29,345 nt of DNA from Blattamonas nauphoetae (taxonomy: Eukaryota; Preaxostyla; Oxymonadida), in contig JARBJD010000607.1 of NCBI GenBank assembly GCA_033064195.1, positions 1 to 29,345 of the forward strand, written 5' to 3'. The position numbers and the translations under genes are program-made. Under the pieces are notes generated by a model. It did not search any database. It had not been told where the DNA came from and saw nothing but the letters and a program-made list of their open reading frames with translations. Numbering within the stretch: the first letter of the stretch is position 1; each line of letters begins with the position of its first letter. Shown here in pieces: positions 10,815-21,113 of the stretch.

Positions 10815-12772
10815 TCACATCACAACCACCTCGTCCATCTCCACTCGCATCTACCGAGCCAACTTCACAGTCATCTTCGGTTCCTCACTGAATAGTTCTT
10901 CTCCCTCCCTCTATCCATCAGTACGCAGCTCCTGATGTGAGCTCACAACACGCTGCCCCGATCCAACCAACTCGACTCCATACGAGCTCACCAGCCCCAT
11001 CTCCTCTGTCTTCTCACTCCCTCCCACTTCCATGTCTTCCAACTAGCGAATCGTCTTCTTCCGCTTTCGCTCTGCTTCTGATCGTTCCTGCACTCGTCGG
11101 TTTGCTTCCGTCGTCTGCGTTCGCACTAGGAACTCCCCGTCCTTCCTGTCCTCATCCTTCCTCTTCGTCAGCTCCTTCGTTTCTTCACCCAGCGTGATTA
11201 CCAGCTTCGCTCCCGCATCCAGCTGCTCCAGCAGTTTCAGTTCCTTCCGCTCGCATTCTCGCTGCGTCTCGATCAGCAGCAGATGCTACGTGACAAGAAA
11301 TCGACATCGCTCCGACAGAGTCGCTCCTTCGCACGCTGTCAGGCTCCGAAGTTCATCCATTCCATCCATATCCTGTTGGAGCGACACCAAATTCGACTTC
11401 ACACCATCCTCTAACCAATCCCTCTCCCGTGTCCTGTTCTTGTCCAGCAGCTCCTTCAGCGAAAACAGAAGCAGAAGCGAGCAGGAAGTGCGAGCAATCG
11501 TTGAATCTGAAGTCCACCGTCTGCAGACACGTGTTCGTCCGCAGTGTCGAGATCAGCGAGTTCACAGTGTTGTTCAAGTCATTCGATGCCACGTTCATGT
11601 GCCGCAGTCTCTCGTTCGTGGCCAGTTCTCCACTCAGTGCCATCCCTCCCTTGTCTTTCATCCTGTTCGATGAAATGTTTAGATGCGTCAGCTGGCAGAT
11701 CTTGTTTGACAGGAACGCATTCGCAAGGCCTTCCGCTCCCTCGTTCTACAGGTTGTTGTGTGACAGATTAAATCGTTCGATCGTCGTGTTCCACGCAAAC
11801 GCCTCGCACACATCCTTCCCCGCCACGTTCCCGATTTTGCAGTTGTTCAGTGTTAGTGTTGTGATTGTCTTATTCGTTCTGATCATTTCAGCTCTTTGCT
11901 TGGCCTCCCCCATCCAAGCTTTGTTGTTCGACAGATCCACTGTCGTCAAGAACCTATTTTTCATCAACACCACTGCAAACACTTTCATTCCGCGCTCTGT
12001 GATAATAAATCTGGCCAGAGTGATGTACAAGAGGCACGACAGTTTCAGCGCCGCAATGTCTTCGTCTTCCGTGTCTTCTTCGTCGTTTTCTTCGATCGGC
12101 ACAAAAGCCTCTTCGATCACCTCCGCAACTGTTCTTTCGTTCACTCCACCGCACAGAGAGAGTCTCTCCTTTTGTTTTGGCTTCTTTTGTCGTTGGATAA
12201 TCAGTGGCGGATGAAGTGCTTCGTAAATTGAGTCCAGCTCCATGTTCAGCATCTCTTTCAGCTCTTCCTCGATTTATTTCGACTTCTTTTCTTCTTCTTC
12301 CTCGTCCATCATCAGTGAAGCAGTCGGGGACGGATCTGCTTCCTATTTCGCATTACCAATGTCTTTGTCCAGCGACAGTCCCTTCTTCTCCATCTGCTTT
12401 CGCTTCTTCTCTTTTATCTCTTGTTGCTTCTTCTCAATTCCATCAACACTCTCTTCTGGTGCTTCAAAACGGCCTCGAGCAATTTAAGACACATCCTTGT
12501 CACCAATCGAGTTTCCACGAAAAGTGAGGTATCGTAATGACGAATAGGAAAGTATCGAGTCCATCATTGTAGCAACATCATGCCCAAATGAACTGTTTGA
12601 GAAAAAAGCACATGATTCTGGGCCGATCTCGTGAGAACATGTCCTTTGAAATGGATGTTGAAGAATTCGGAAGAACAGGAGTATTTTAATATGAACAGTT
12701 TGAGAAAGAGAGAATAGAGTCCTAGGAAGATCAAATGGAAAAGAAAGGGAGATTTGATCCAGTTTTCATCGG
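10815..12772 (-). CDS. Leucine-rich-repeat protein with coiled-coil C-terminal region
   Basis: Read leftward with TAA and TAG as Gln. The first open frame runs from about 12772 to TGA at 11353 and crosses TAA 12484, TAG 12343, TAA 12274 and TAG 11746. Near the start come LRYLTFRGNSIGDKDV and a Glu/Lys-rich segment. Then follow ribonuclease-inhibitor-type LRRs: LTTVDLSNNK, ITTLTLNNCKIG, IERFNLSHNNL, LTHLNISSNRM and LRHMNVASNDL. The TAG at 11746 falls inside a canonical repeat (HNNL-Q-NEGAEGL). Near 11450 the frame changes once, and a second open frame with long coiled coil (KELKLLEQL, EETKELTKRKDED) crosses TAG 11286, 11043, 10911 and 10851 and ends at TGA 10815. Further charged frames continue to 10382. 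No start codon is certain. Such proteins bind partners through the LRR face; the partner is unknown. One frameshift means pseudogene or indel error. Confidence 0.75.
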
Positions 12773-13985
12773 GATCCTTCGATCTAATGTCACCCATATT
12801 TCGAAAACTCTCGGTCACTGACCGTCAGTACTTTTTGTGAAAAAGTGACCGGTCACCCCCGGTCAGTCCAGTATACATCCAACACCGTGGCGAACGGTTC
12901 GTTCGCCTGTGTATGCAACACAACATCCCGTTTGCTCGCATTCTTCGACTCCATTTAGTGTCGAAGAAAACCTTATACCGGACTCTGAAACGAGTCAGAT
13001 CCAACCAACCCTGCGGGATTAGAGGCAGGCCATCAAAGAATACTCCTCATGAACGAGATCAAATCAAAGAACAGATTCATACCGATCGGCAACATCGACA
13101 CTTCCATTCAGCGATGGATATTCGTCGCATGGTTTGACTCCCATTCATTCTTCATTTCCGTATAGTGTCAAGAACATATTCAGGCACGCCCTATAGTTGA
13201 TCCGCACCCTCAATTATCTCGAACATACGGATATGCGTTCATCCGAAACGCCCCCGATCTCGTCGCAAAAAAGAGTGAGCAGTTCCCACACGAACGATTC
13301 AAACAATCGTCACGAGAAGTTATTGTTCCCTGGGTACAGACATACTATAGATTACACCAGATCCATCCATATAGTCCAGGTTCAATCATCAACCTGGACG
13401 AAACTTTTGCGGTAAAAGCTAGGGGCAGACCCCATTTTAGCTAGAGGCAGACCCCACTTGACTAGAGACAGACCCCTCATGACTATGTGCAGACCCCCAC
13501 TTGACTAGGTGCAGACCCCCACTTGACTAGGTGCAGACCCCACTTTGACTAGGTGCAGACCCCTTCAGATTTCCGTTTTCATTCACTTTTTCATGGTAAT
13601 TTTATGCTAATTAAGTCAAAAATCACTTCTAAAGCTGTTTTTCAGACTTTTTCTCAATTATTGTTCGATTGTGTGGAAAACAGGAAAAGTGGAATGATCG
13701 TGGGTTGATCGAGTGATCCCACCAAAACAGGTCGCTTTTGGCGCGATTTCATTCTTCTTCTTGTCTGAGTCTCTCTCATGAAATCAACGCGAGAATTTGA
13801 CCAAGGACAGCGTTCAAATAGATATGTATACCATTGGAGATCAAACTTCATTCCCCTTCCTCGTTAAACCAACGAACAGATTTTGGATGAATGGCTGTCA
13901 ACGCATTGCACGAACATCTTTCACAAAAAAGAACAAATCTGTTGACTCATTCTCATCCAGCGTGAACAGTTCGTTTTTTCTCTGA

Positions 13986-14261
13986 TTGTCTCTGTCGATC
14001 TGGCCGACTATTTCCCCAAGCGTACATTCCATGATTCAGACAACACTTTCACAATCTCCTCCCCCTGATTCTCCGAATTATCAAGCCCAGATCCGAACAG
14101 GAATTGCATCCGACGAATCTGAGCCAGAGGATGATGATCAAGGCAGAAATGAAGCAGAGCCCATTGCTAGCGAAGAGAAAGGAGAAGGAAAAGAAGAAGA
14201 GAAAGATGATAACGAGGCCAGACAAGAAGAGGAGACAACACGTGACGTCGAAGTCAGATGA
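13986..14261 (+). CDS. Acidic hypothetical frame inside the Mutator-like element
   Basis: This 91-codon frame ends at TGA. The first half is Ser/Pro-rich, and the second is strongly acidic and Lys/Glu-rich (DESEPEDDDQG, KEEEKDDNEARQEEE). No domain is recognised. It could be a captured fragment of a host gene, possibly continuing into the frame at 14314 through a frame change. Evidence for translation is only openness and composition. Confidence 0.25.
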   Translation: MSLSIWPTISPSVHSMIQTTLSQSPPPDSPNYQAQIRTGIASDESEPEDDDQGRNEAEPIASEEKGEGKEEEKDDNEARQEEETTRDVEVR

Positions 14262-14313
14262 AGATTGTGGAAGATGCGTTGCAGCTGAACAAAACGGATC
14301 TTGAGACGTCGGG

Positions 14314-14991
14314 ATGAAAGTTTGGACAGTCAAAAACACGCTCGTACAGTACTCAGCTCACTCACTCGCTCACACAGCCCGTCGCAGGCGAAGATCGATG
14401 ACATCAACATTCAGCTGCAAAGAAACATCGTCACAAACAACCAGTCCGAGTCCCGTGTTGCCGAATGCAATGCTCTGCTCGATCACTCTCCTCATTTCGT
14501 CGTTCACCCAAACTCAGAAACAGATCCAACTGATTCCATTCATCCACAGTCGATCCACACACGATCTGGGCCACACTTCCCTCACACTCATTCCACGACC
14601 ATCTGCTCTCAACTTGTTCGTACAAAGCGTCGGAATCTCCTCGCTCGCTCAAATCGTCCTCATCTTGACTTCTCTCTCCGGCCCCGACCAGTTCGACGCG
14701 AATATCATCCAGTCGGCCCTGTCACCTGACCTGTCCATCGTATCTGCCCTGTCGATGACTCGCTCGTCCGCTCTCGCCTGGTATCCAGCTGCTGTGGCTC
14801 TCACATCCATCGCGAACCTCATCCCACCACAGCCAGCCAAGATCCTCGAAGCCACCCTCCCCTCGCCATCCATCTTTGAGTCCACGTTTGTCCTCCAAGC
14901 AGCATCGACTCTCCTCAACACATCTCACGTCACTGTCCTCTTGTCAAGCAGGAAGTCATCACAACTCCGAACCGCTCTGTCCTCCGATTGA
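14314..14991 (+). pseudogene. Captured host-gene fragment, unknown family
   Basis: A 225-codon frame ends at TGA. The last 110 residues look like real protein: alternating Leu/Ile/Val and Ser/Ala with segments such as LSIVSALSMTRSSALAWYPA and ILEATLPSPSIFESTFVLQA. The first half is less convincing. It has no transposase motif and no repeat character, so it is best read as sequence carried by the surrounding Mutator-like element. The parent gene was not identified. A decayed Ser-rich surface protein or a helical-repeat protein are the two options I considered. Confidence 0.35.
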
Positions 14992-15800
14992 GAATGGGAT
15001 CTTCTCTGCTGACTGTGTTGAGTCTCGATGAGTCGCATCGCTACGCCATCTCACACGAATGAATCGCCGACAACGACAAGTCAGATTGTTCATTCATTCT
15101 CTTGTTCTTCATCTCGAACTCCCACTTTGGACGGAGTTGTTCTCCAGTACCATTTCGATGATGAGATCTCATTTTTCCCTTCTTTGAACGTTGTCCTCGG
15201 TCCAATTCTCGCGTTGGTTTCTGGAGAGAGAAGCAGACAAGAAGAAGAATGCAATCGCACCAAAACCAAACTTTTTTTGGTTAATTCGTTCAATCAACCC
15301 ACGATCATTCCACTTTTCCTGTTTTCCACACAATCGAACAATAATTGAGAAAAAGTCTGAAAAACAGCTTTAGAAGTGATTTTTGACTTAATTAGCATAA
15401 AATTACCATGAAAAAGTGAATGAAAACGGAAATCTGAAGGGGTCTGCGCCTAGTCAAGTGGGGTCTGCCTCTAGCTAAAATGGTGTCTGCCTCTAGCTTT
15501 TACCAACTTTTGCCTCCTCCGCCCCGTTCCACAATGTTATCGTGGCTGTAGATTACCATGGGTCGGCATGTCCTATAGGCAGGACATCATAGGACAGCCA
15601 AAAAGAGGAGGACAATTTGGATAAAAGTGCCTGTGACAGGAATTGAACTAGCCTCTTGCTTCGTCGGATGGTTTAAACTCGAAACGTAAAAATGAGGAGA
15701 AAGATGAGACAATAATGTACATTTTCTGTTTTAGAATCATTTATATTGTGTTTCTTCACCTTCTTTTGACGAAAATCGCGAAAGTTGTCCAAAAGCGCTC

Positions 15801-15966
15801 GATCAGCCCACCATAGGACATGATAGGACAATTTTAAATCGGGCTCAAACCATAGGACATCAAAGCTATTTGAGGTCTTCACAATAATTGCGTTCCGTTT
15901 TCACAATAAAATCGAGGGAGGACAATTGTCCTGTCTTGTCCAATCGTGTCCTATGGTGGCCCGATC
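15801..15966. repeat. Inner inverted repeat with GTCCTATG motifs
   Basis: GCCCACCATAGGACATGATAGGACA (15806-15830, shown only to locate it by its GCCCACCATAGG start) is mirrored by ...GTCCTATGGTGGC at 15949-15960. The two arms are about 110 bp apart and look like the ends of a small element nested in the larger one, or like spread subterminal binding sites. Confidence 0.4.
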
Positions 15967-17087
15967 TGTCCTATCAAACCAACATTTTGGTAATTTCCCT
16001 CTCAAATCGTCGAAATGACATTCTCATCGAAACACGCTGAGCGAACAAGGTACTCTGTGTGCTCTTTTCTTGTTCTTGTATTCATATTTATCTTTCTCTC
16101 GTTTTATAGACATTGGACATCATGATCGTGGAGACATTTGAAAGAGTCGAACTGAAGAGAAATCTGAAAGAATGAAGCAACCAGTCTGCTCTCTTTTTGT
16201 CGTTTATTCTCTTATTTTCCATCTTCTCGAATTTCAGTGCAAATAGAACTGGTTTTCACTACACCTGAAGCAAGGGACAGAGGAACACGAGAAACACCAG
16301 CAGTACTGTCTGCCAGTTTGCCTTCTTCTTGTTCGTATCCTCCTCATGACCTCGTTCTCTTCTTTGGATAAGAGAAGAACTCTTGATCGACAAGAAAAAT
16401 GCACTGATCGTGTTGACATCAGGACACTCAGGAACTTCGTGTCGCATCATTTGTATCGTCTGTTTTGCTGTTCAATTTCTTGTTCTTTCCATTCAGTGTT
16501 CTTGAATTCACTGGAACTGTTCTGTAGAAACTCCTTCATCATGCTGGTCTGCTCTTTCCCTTTTAACTTGTCAAGCATCGCAGTCTTGTGCAAAATAAAC
16601 GAAGCAATCAATCTAAAGTGCGGAAATATACGTATATTTCATTATTCAATCATGTGAAACATTATATAAATCTCAACCTCTCATCTCAACAAAACATCAA
16701 CCTCTCCCGTTCTTTAGTTTCGTCCATCCATCTGAATTCACATTAACCATCATTGCGTGTCCAGATCTCTTCAGATATAGTCAAGATATCATCCCAGAAT
16801 CTCACAAATCGATCAACGCAAAAACGAAGGGTCAAAAACAAATATAAGAACTGACAGCGTAAGAGAAGAGAAAGATACAGACGAGATACAAACGGAAGGT
16901 GCGTTCGATAGATAAACCGAGCATGGATGCGAGGCAGATCAACACCACGAGTTCGACATGAATGCGTTCCCAACTTGGATCCTCCCGACCGGTCGGCAAA
17001 CAAATCAAGGACGCCTCCTCCAATATCAAACCAAGACGGAGATGGCTATGATTCAAGCGCCCAATTCGGAGTCTGAAATCAAATGAT

Positions 17088-19095
17088 TTGTCGAGCCACA
17101 TTCTTCCTGGCGGATTAACACCGACAAGAGCTCTCCTGCGCCAGATGGAATCACCGGACATTGACTACAAGATTCAGAAGCTCCATGTGAACATGAGTAT
17201 GTGTGTTTTAAGCAAGGAGGAATATGCTGCTGAACTTCGAGACCAAAAACGAGAAAAATGGGAGCGAGAGCAAAAAGTGCGGGAACACCAGAAACGAGGG
17301 TACTCTCCACAACAAACTTTGGGGTATTTTCATTTCGGGCGAGGCGGAGAAGGAGTACCATGGAGAGATGAGAATGGTTGAATCGTCCTCGCAAAAGATG
17401 TACCTTCTGGTCGTCAGTCCACAATCAACAATCATCTAACTCACGAACAAGCTCAATTAAGTCCACTGCGTGTTGAAAGAATCCACCGGCAGGATAGGCA
17501 ACCTCACGGAGAGGGCCATGCCATCCGATCATGCGCTGCGTCGATGGAGGAGAGAAAAACGGTTGCTAATGCTGTTAGAAGTGTCACAGAGAATGTTCCA
17601 AGTAGCAGAATGGACAAAATGGAGGAAGAACACAAAATATCGAGATGAGCTTGTTGAACAAGCAGCAGCCAGGAAAACGGATGAAGGCGCAGGAGGAAGC
17701 TCGGATTCGCGAGGCAGAGCGAAGAAAGGAAGGAGCAACATGGGGTAACGACCTGTGCGGACGGAAAGGTGGAATAGAACTGCTGAAAAGACGAAACGGG
17801 AAGATGACGTGATTGCCGCGTGAAGGCGAACTGAAGCGGAAGAAGCAAAACGTCGGGAACGAGGAAGAGATGGAAGGAATGAAGAAGGAGAGAGGAGGGA
17901 GAGAAAGGGGGATGGGCAAGGAGAGCGAAGGAGCAGAAGTGAGGGAGGTCGGGAGGGAGTGAGTATCCCTCTTCCTGTTCCGAATGCGCTCGTCAACGAC
18001 GCACCAAACAGCTTTACCGCACGCGCCAACACTCGTCCCATCGACGCTCGTCACACCAACAATGGCGCGGAGAACAGGAAGATTCGGCTTGACCGAACAG
18101 CATATTCCAGACAGCCCAGAACATAAAGATGGGAACACCGACGTGTCTCACCCGACGACATCACACGTTACGCCACAAAAGACGATCGAGCAAGACTCTC
18201 CACCGATGAGCGAGTCGTATTCACTCATCGATTCCTTCCTAAAGGACAGACAGGATCAGGAAAAGGAGGAAAAAAGGGTGTTGGAGGACACGATTCGAAG
18301 AGAGGTTGAACGGAAGAGGAAAGAGGAGGATGAAGAGAGGCGTGTGCGGGTGGCTTGAATTGGGGAGAGGGCGAGTGGGATGAACGAGAAGGATCGAGCA
18401 GTCAGCCTGTTCTTTCTGTTCAGAGTGGCGAAGCATCTTCTCAAACAAGCAAAACGGGAGCTGAAGAGAGAGACGGAGAGGAAAATGAAGGAGCAGTTGG
18501 AGAGGGACATCCACAACCAAACCACTCCTGAGCGATTTGTGGTCCCATCGCAGACTTTACATCTTCATCGCTCGGAAACTCGTTCGCATGTCCCTTTTCT
18601 CTATCCGTTCACCCACACCCAACAAGACTCATCACATCAACGACCGCAACAGACACACAACGAGGAGAGGGGAGAAGACGATGACACAAGGGGATGCCAC
18701 GACCACAATCATTCCGGTGTAGTTTTTGGCTTGGAGAGCGGGAGAGATGGGGATGGAGGAGTTTGAAGAGAAGAGGACGACGAGAGAGGAGAATGTGATC
18801 AGGAGGAGTTTGAGAAGGATACGGATGAGGAGAGAGAGAGGAAGAGATGAAAAGGAAGAATGAGAATGAAATAGAGTGGCAAGCGAGAGAAGATGAAGAA
18901 ATGAGGCAACAAGCCGAAGTGGAACAACTGGTGAAAGAAGCTGAAGAAAAGAGAAAGAATGAAATGAAGCAACTCAAAGAGGAAGAAAGGCATCGGAAGG
19001 GAGAAGACGAGATGCAGGAGTGGGAGACAACATACAACATATCCCATCAGAGAGTCACGGATGAAGTGGCAGCTGAGATGCGATGTAAAGGTTGA
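17088..19095 (+). pseudogene. Coiled-coil protein remains inside the 3.9-kb element
   Basis: A run of charged plus-strand frames (17088-17381, 17470-17748 and on, 17984-18358, 18847-19095) has long stretches of Glu/Lys/Arg heptads such as EEYAAELRDQKREKWEREQ, EKRVLEDTIRREVERKRK and VEQLVKEAEEKRKNEMKQL. The 17470 frame passes a TAA after SNMG and continues charged until TGA. They lie in different frames, so at least three frameshifts are needed. No motor or other globular domain is visible. The closest parallel in the window is the minus-strand coiled-coil gene at 27247-28931, but I see no direct sequence match. It probably was a cytoskeletal or scaffold protein (inference from composition alone). 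Confidence 0.4.
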
Positions 19096-19529
19096 CAACC
19101 ATCACTCGGCTAATCTGGAGTATTTGCGATCTCACACTTATTTCCACAATTATGTCGGTCCAGTTTCTCTGTTTTGTGATAAATCTAATCAGAAGAGAAA
19201 TTATTAACAGTGAAGTGTGTTGATCGGACCTTCACAATTTGTTTTCTCCTGTTCGATATCGATTCATCCTTTTCGCTGTTGATTCATCCGAAATGAACGT
19301 AAAACTGAATTTTGTGCTGTTGAATTGATGATACACATCGAATCACTTCATCTACGTGCGTTTTCGAACTGAACCCTCTAATCGCCTAAATAAGCGCCAA
19401 AAACCCGTGTTCTATCATAGGACACGGGTTTTTGGGGGAGGACATGCCGACCCATGGTAAGCTGTAGAGCCCAACGACCCAAGACCCATAGTCCCACATA
19501 TACCGATCCCCCCGAAAATCACCCTGATA

Positions 19530-20747
19530 CAGGTAGACTTGTTCTGAAATGAAGAAAAATAGTTCTGAAATGAAGAAGAATAGTTCAGAAATGAAAATGA
19601 TTGTTCAGAAATGAAGAGGAATTGTTCAGAAGTGAAAATGATTGTTCAGAAATGAAGAGGAATAGTTCAGAAATGAAAATGATTGTTCAGAAATGAAGAA
19701 GAATTGTTCAGAAATGAAAAATGATTGTTCAGAAATGAAGAAGAATAATTCAGAAATGAAAACAAGTCAGGAATCTCCATGCAACCACTGAGAAAAGGTT
19801 CTCGGATGTACTGACGTTGCTCCTACATTCCACTAAATACAAATTCAACGAACAGATCACGAAGAAATATCTCAAATTCGAATGTCAAAGATCAAAGAGT
19901 GAGAGAAAATTATACATCAGGTTCATCCATACGGACAGCTGGGAATTTGTCTAGTTAAAGCGCCATGAAAAACCAGCGCATTTTCCCTAAACCTGCACAA
20001 CTACGATAGTATTTCAGCGAGTTGACCAATCTTCACCACTATCCATTCGAGAACAGTTTGTGAGATGTTTCACATTTATAACTTTTTTGATTTCTAATTG
20101 TTCTGATGTGAGTCATGCAAAAGTTGGTGAAGATCTGTTCTCTGGTTCAGAAGATTCGGATTCTCAACACCTGTTTTCAGGTATTGTTGTCACTTCGTTT
20201 TGTCTGACCACATGTATTACTATGACAAAATGGGCGTGTGTGCGGGTTCAGAATGAAAAGCGAGTTTCGCATCGCACTATTTCAAACATTCAAGTTTTTT
20301 CAACAATAAACGCTTCAGCATGCAGTATGTCCTTCTGTGTGAGTCTTTTGTTGAGATTCTGATGCAAACCACACCGTTTTAATGTGAGACGGGACTTATT
20401 TCTGACACCACGAGAACGTATTTGTTTTGACTTTGAGCTTTTGAGGAACTGTTCTTTCAATATAAAAGAAGGGATTTTCGAATTGTTGTTGTCTTTCAGG
20501 CCTGTTGAATTTGCTTTTCATTTCTGAATTATTTGTTTTCATTTCTGAATTATTCTTCTTCATTTCTGAACAATCATTTTTCATTTCTGAACAATTCTTC
20601 TTCATTTCTGAACAATCATTTTCATTTCTGAACTATGCCTCTTCATTTCTGAACAATCATTTTCACTTCTGAACAATTACTCTTCATTTCTGAACAATCA
20701 TTTTCATTTCTGAACTATTCTTCTTCATTTCAGAACTAGTTTAGCTG
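19530..20747. mobile_element. TA-flanked element with 11-unit subterminal arrays (copy 1)
   Basis: The ends are CAGGTAGACTTGTTCTGAAA on the left and its inverted variant on the right, with TA on both outer sides (19528-19529, 20748-20749), the Tc1/mariner-type target. Each end carries an array of 11 copies of TTCAGAAATGA with 20-22 bp spacing. Two spacer types, AAGARGAAT and AAATGATT, mostly alternate. The middle holds a 100-codon frame of unknown function. There is no transposase, so it is non-autonomous. It interrupts the pogo-like transposase at codon ATA between KITLI and LTVCAD. Confidence 0.8.
20060..20362 (+). CDS. Hypothetical 100-residue frame, copy 1
   Basis: It starts at a non-ATG-like context near 20060 and ends at TGA. 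Ser/Cys/Phe-rich, with a short acidic patch (GEDLFSGSEDSDSQHLF). No transposase, DNA-binding or membrane motif is recognised. An identical-looking copy lies at 21458-21760. Its identity reflects duplication of the whole element and is not separate evidence that it is translated. It may be a fragment of a host surface-protein gene. Confidence 0.25.
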   Translation: MRCFTFITFLISNCSDVSHAKVGEDLFSGSEDSDSQHLFSGIVVTSFCLTTCITMTKWACVRVQNEKRVSHRTISNIQVFSTINASACSMSFCVSLLLRF

Positions 20748-21043
20748 TATTGACTGTGTGTGCGGATGGAGAGGCTTTACCGACAATTATGATTGTCCCA
20801 TCTCAACAACTTGCGCCGGAATATTCTCCATATAGATCACCATCACTCTATATTCAGCCATCCCCATAGACGCGGATGACCAACACACTCTTCGCAACGC
20901 TTTTCCAAATGATTATCATTCCCGCCATCGAACAAAAGCGCATGTTTCTTGGGAGACAAAACGATCGATGCCTCCTCAATATGGATGGCTTGAGATCACA
21001 CTATACCCTCAACGTACAGATGTTGTGCCAACAACACAATATA

Positions 21044-21111
21044 CAGCTCGACTAGTTCTGAAATGCATTTTAATTGTTCAGAAATGTACTTTAATTTTTC
21101 AGAAATGAACA
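21044..21111 (+). repeat. Solo left end of the TA-flanked family
   Basis: CAGCTCGACTAGTTCTGAAA follows a TA at 21042-21043 and has three TTCAGAAATG motifs with spacers unlike those in the full copies. It then runs straight into the TA and left end of copy 2. It has no right partner, so it is the remnant of a third insertion. It coincides with the stretch of transposase that is missing between NMDGLRSHY and QPVDQF. Confidence 0.65.
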
Positions 21112-21113
21112 TA

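Larger units (their letters stand above)
13411..15504. mobile_element. Mutator-like non-autonomous element carrying cargo
   Basis: The element starts GGTAAAAGCTAG and ends with its complement CTAGCTTTTACC. It is flanked by the 9-bp duplication AACTTTTGC (13402-13410 and 15505-15513). Long inverted ends extend to about 13770 and 15235. The outer part is a tandem array of a roughly 20-bp unit with the core GCAGACCCC: seven units on the left, three on the right. Inner parts match with few changes (e.g. GAAAAGTGGAATGATCGTGG). A 9-bp duplication with long, subterminally repetitive ends is typical of Mutator-like elements. No transposase is visible inside, and the interior holds host-like coding sequence, as in Pack-MULEs. 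It sits in the transposase codon just after NLDETF. Confidence 0.8.
15553..19460. mobile_element. 3.9-kb DNA element with 8-bp target duplication
   Basis: Perfect 22-bp inverted ends starting TTACCATGGGTCGGCATGTC are flanked by the 8-bp duplication GCTGTAGA (15545-15552 and 19461-19468). The subterminal zones carry many copies of the motif CATAGGACA/GTCCTATG in both orientations (15570-15600, 15810-15970, 19410-19430), as expected for transposase-binding sites. An 8-bp duplication suggests hAT or a related superfamily, but the end sequence does not fit the usual hAT start and no transposase is seen. The interior carries coiled-coil coding remains. It interrupts the pogo-like transposase between VIVAV and EPNDP. 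Confidence 0.8.

Noticed and set aside
11429-12231. Long plus-strand frames opposite the LRR gene
   Set aside because: They are antisense shadows: the minus frame has clear LRR motifs, while the plus frames are Ser/Phe/Cys-rich with no motif.
15608-15656. Minus-strand tRNA 3' half (AGTTCAATTCC B-box-like, then TTTT)
   Set aside because: The T stem pairs poorly and no 5' acceptor partner, D arm or anticodon arm could be found.
16050-16109. 60-nt intron GTACTC...TTTATAG after a short ATG frame
   Set aside because: The joined frame reaches TGA within a few codons, and the region lies among transposon subterminal repeats.
19540-19760. Spaced TTCAGAAATGA repeats as a CRISPR-like or regulatory array
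   Set aside because: Spacers are two short recurring types and the array is mirrored at the other end of a TA-flanked element, so it is a subterminal transposon array.
20396-20605. 69-codon minus frame with repeated CSEMKN units (again at 21794-22003)
   Set aside because: It is the translation of the subterminal TTCAGAAATGA array and not an independent gene.
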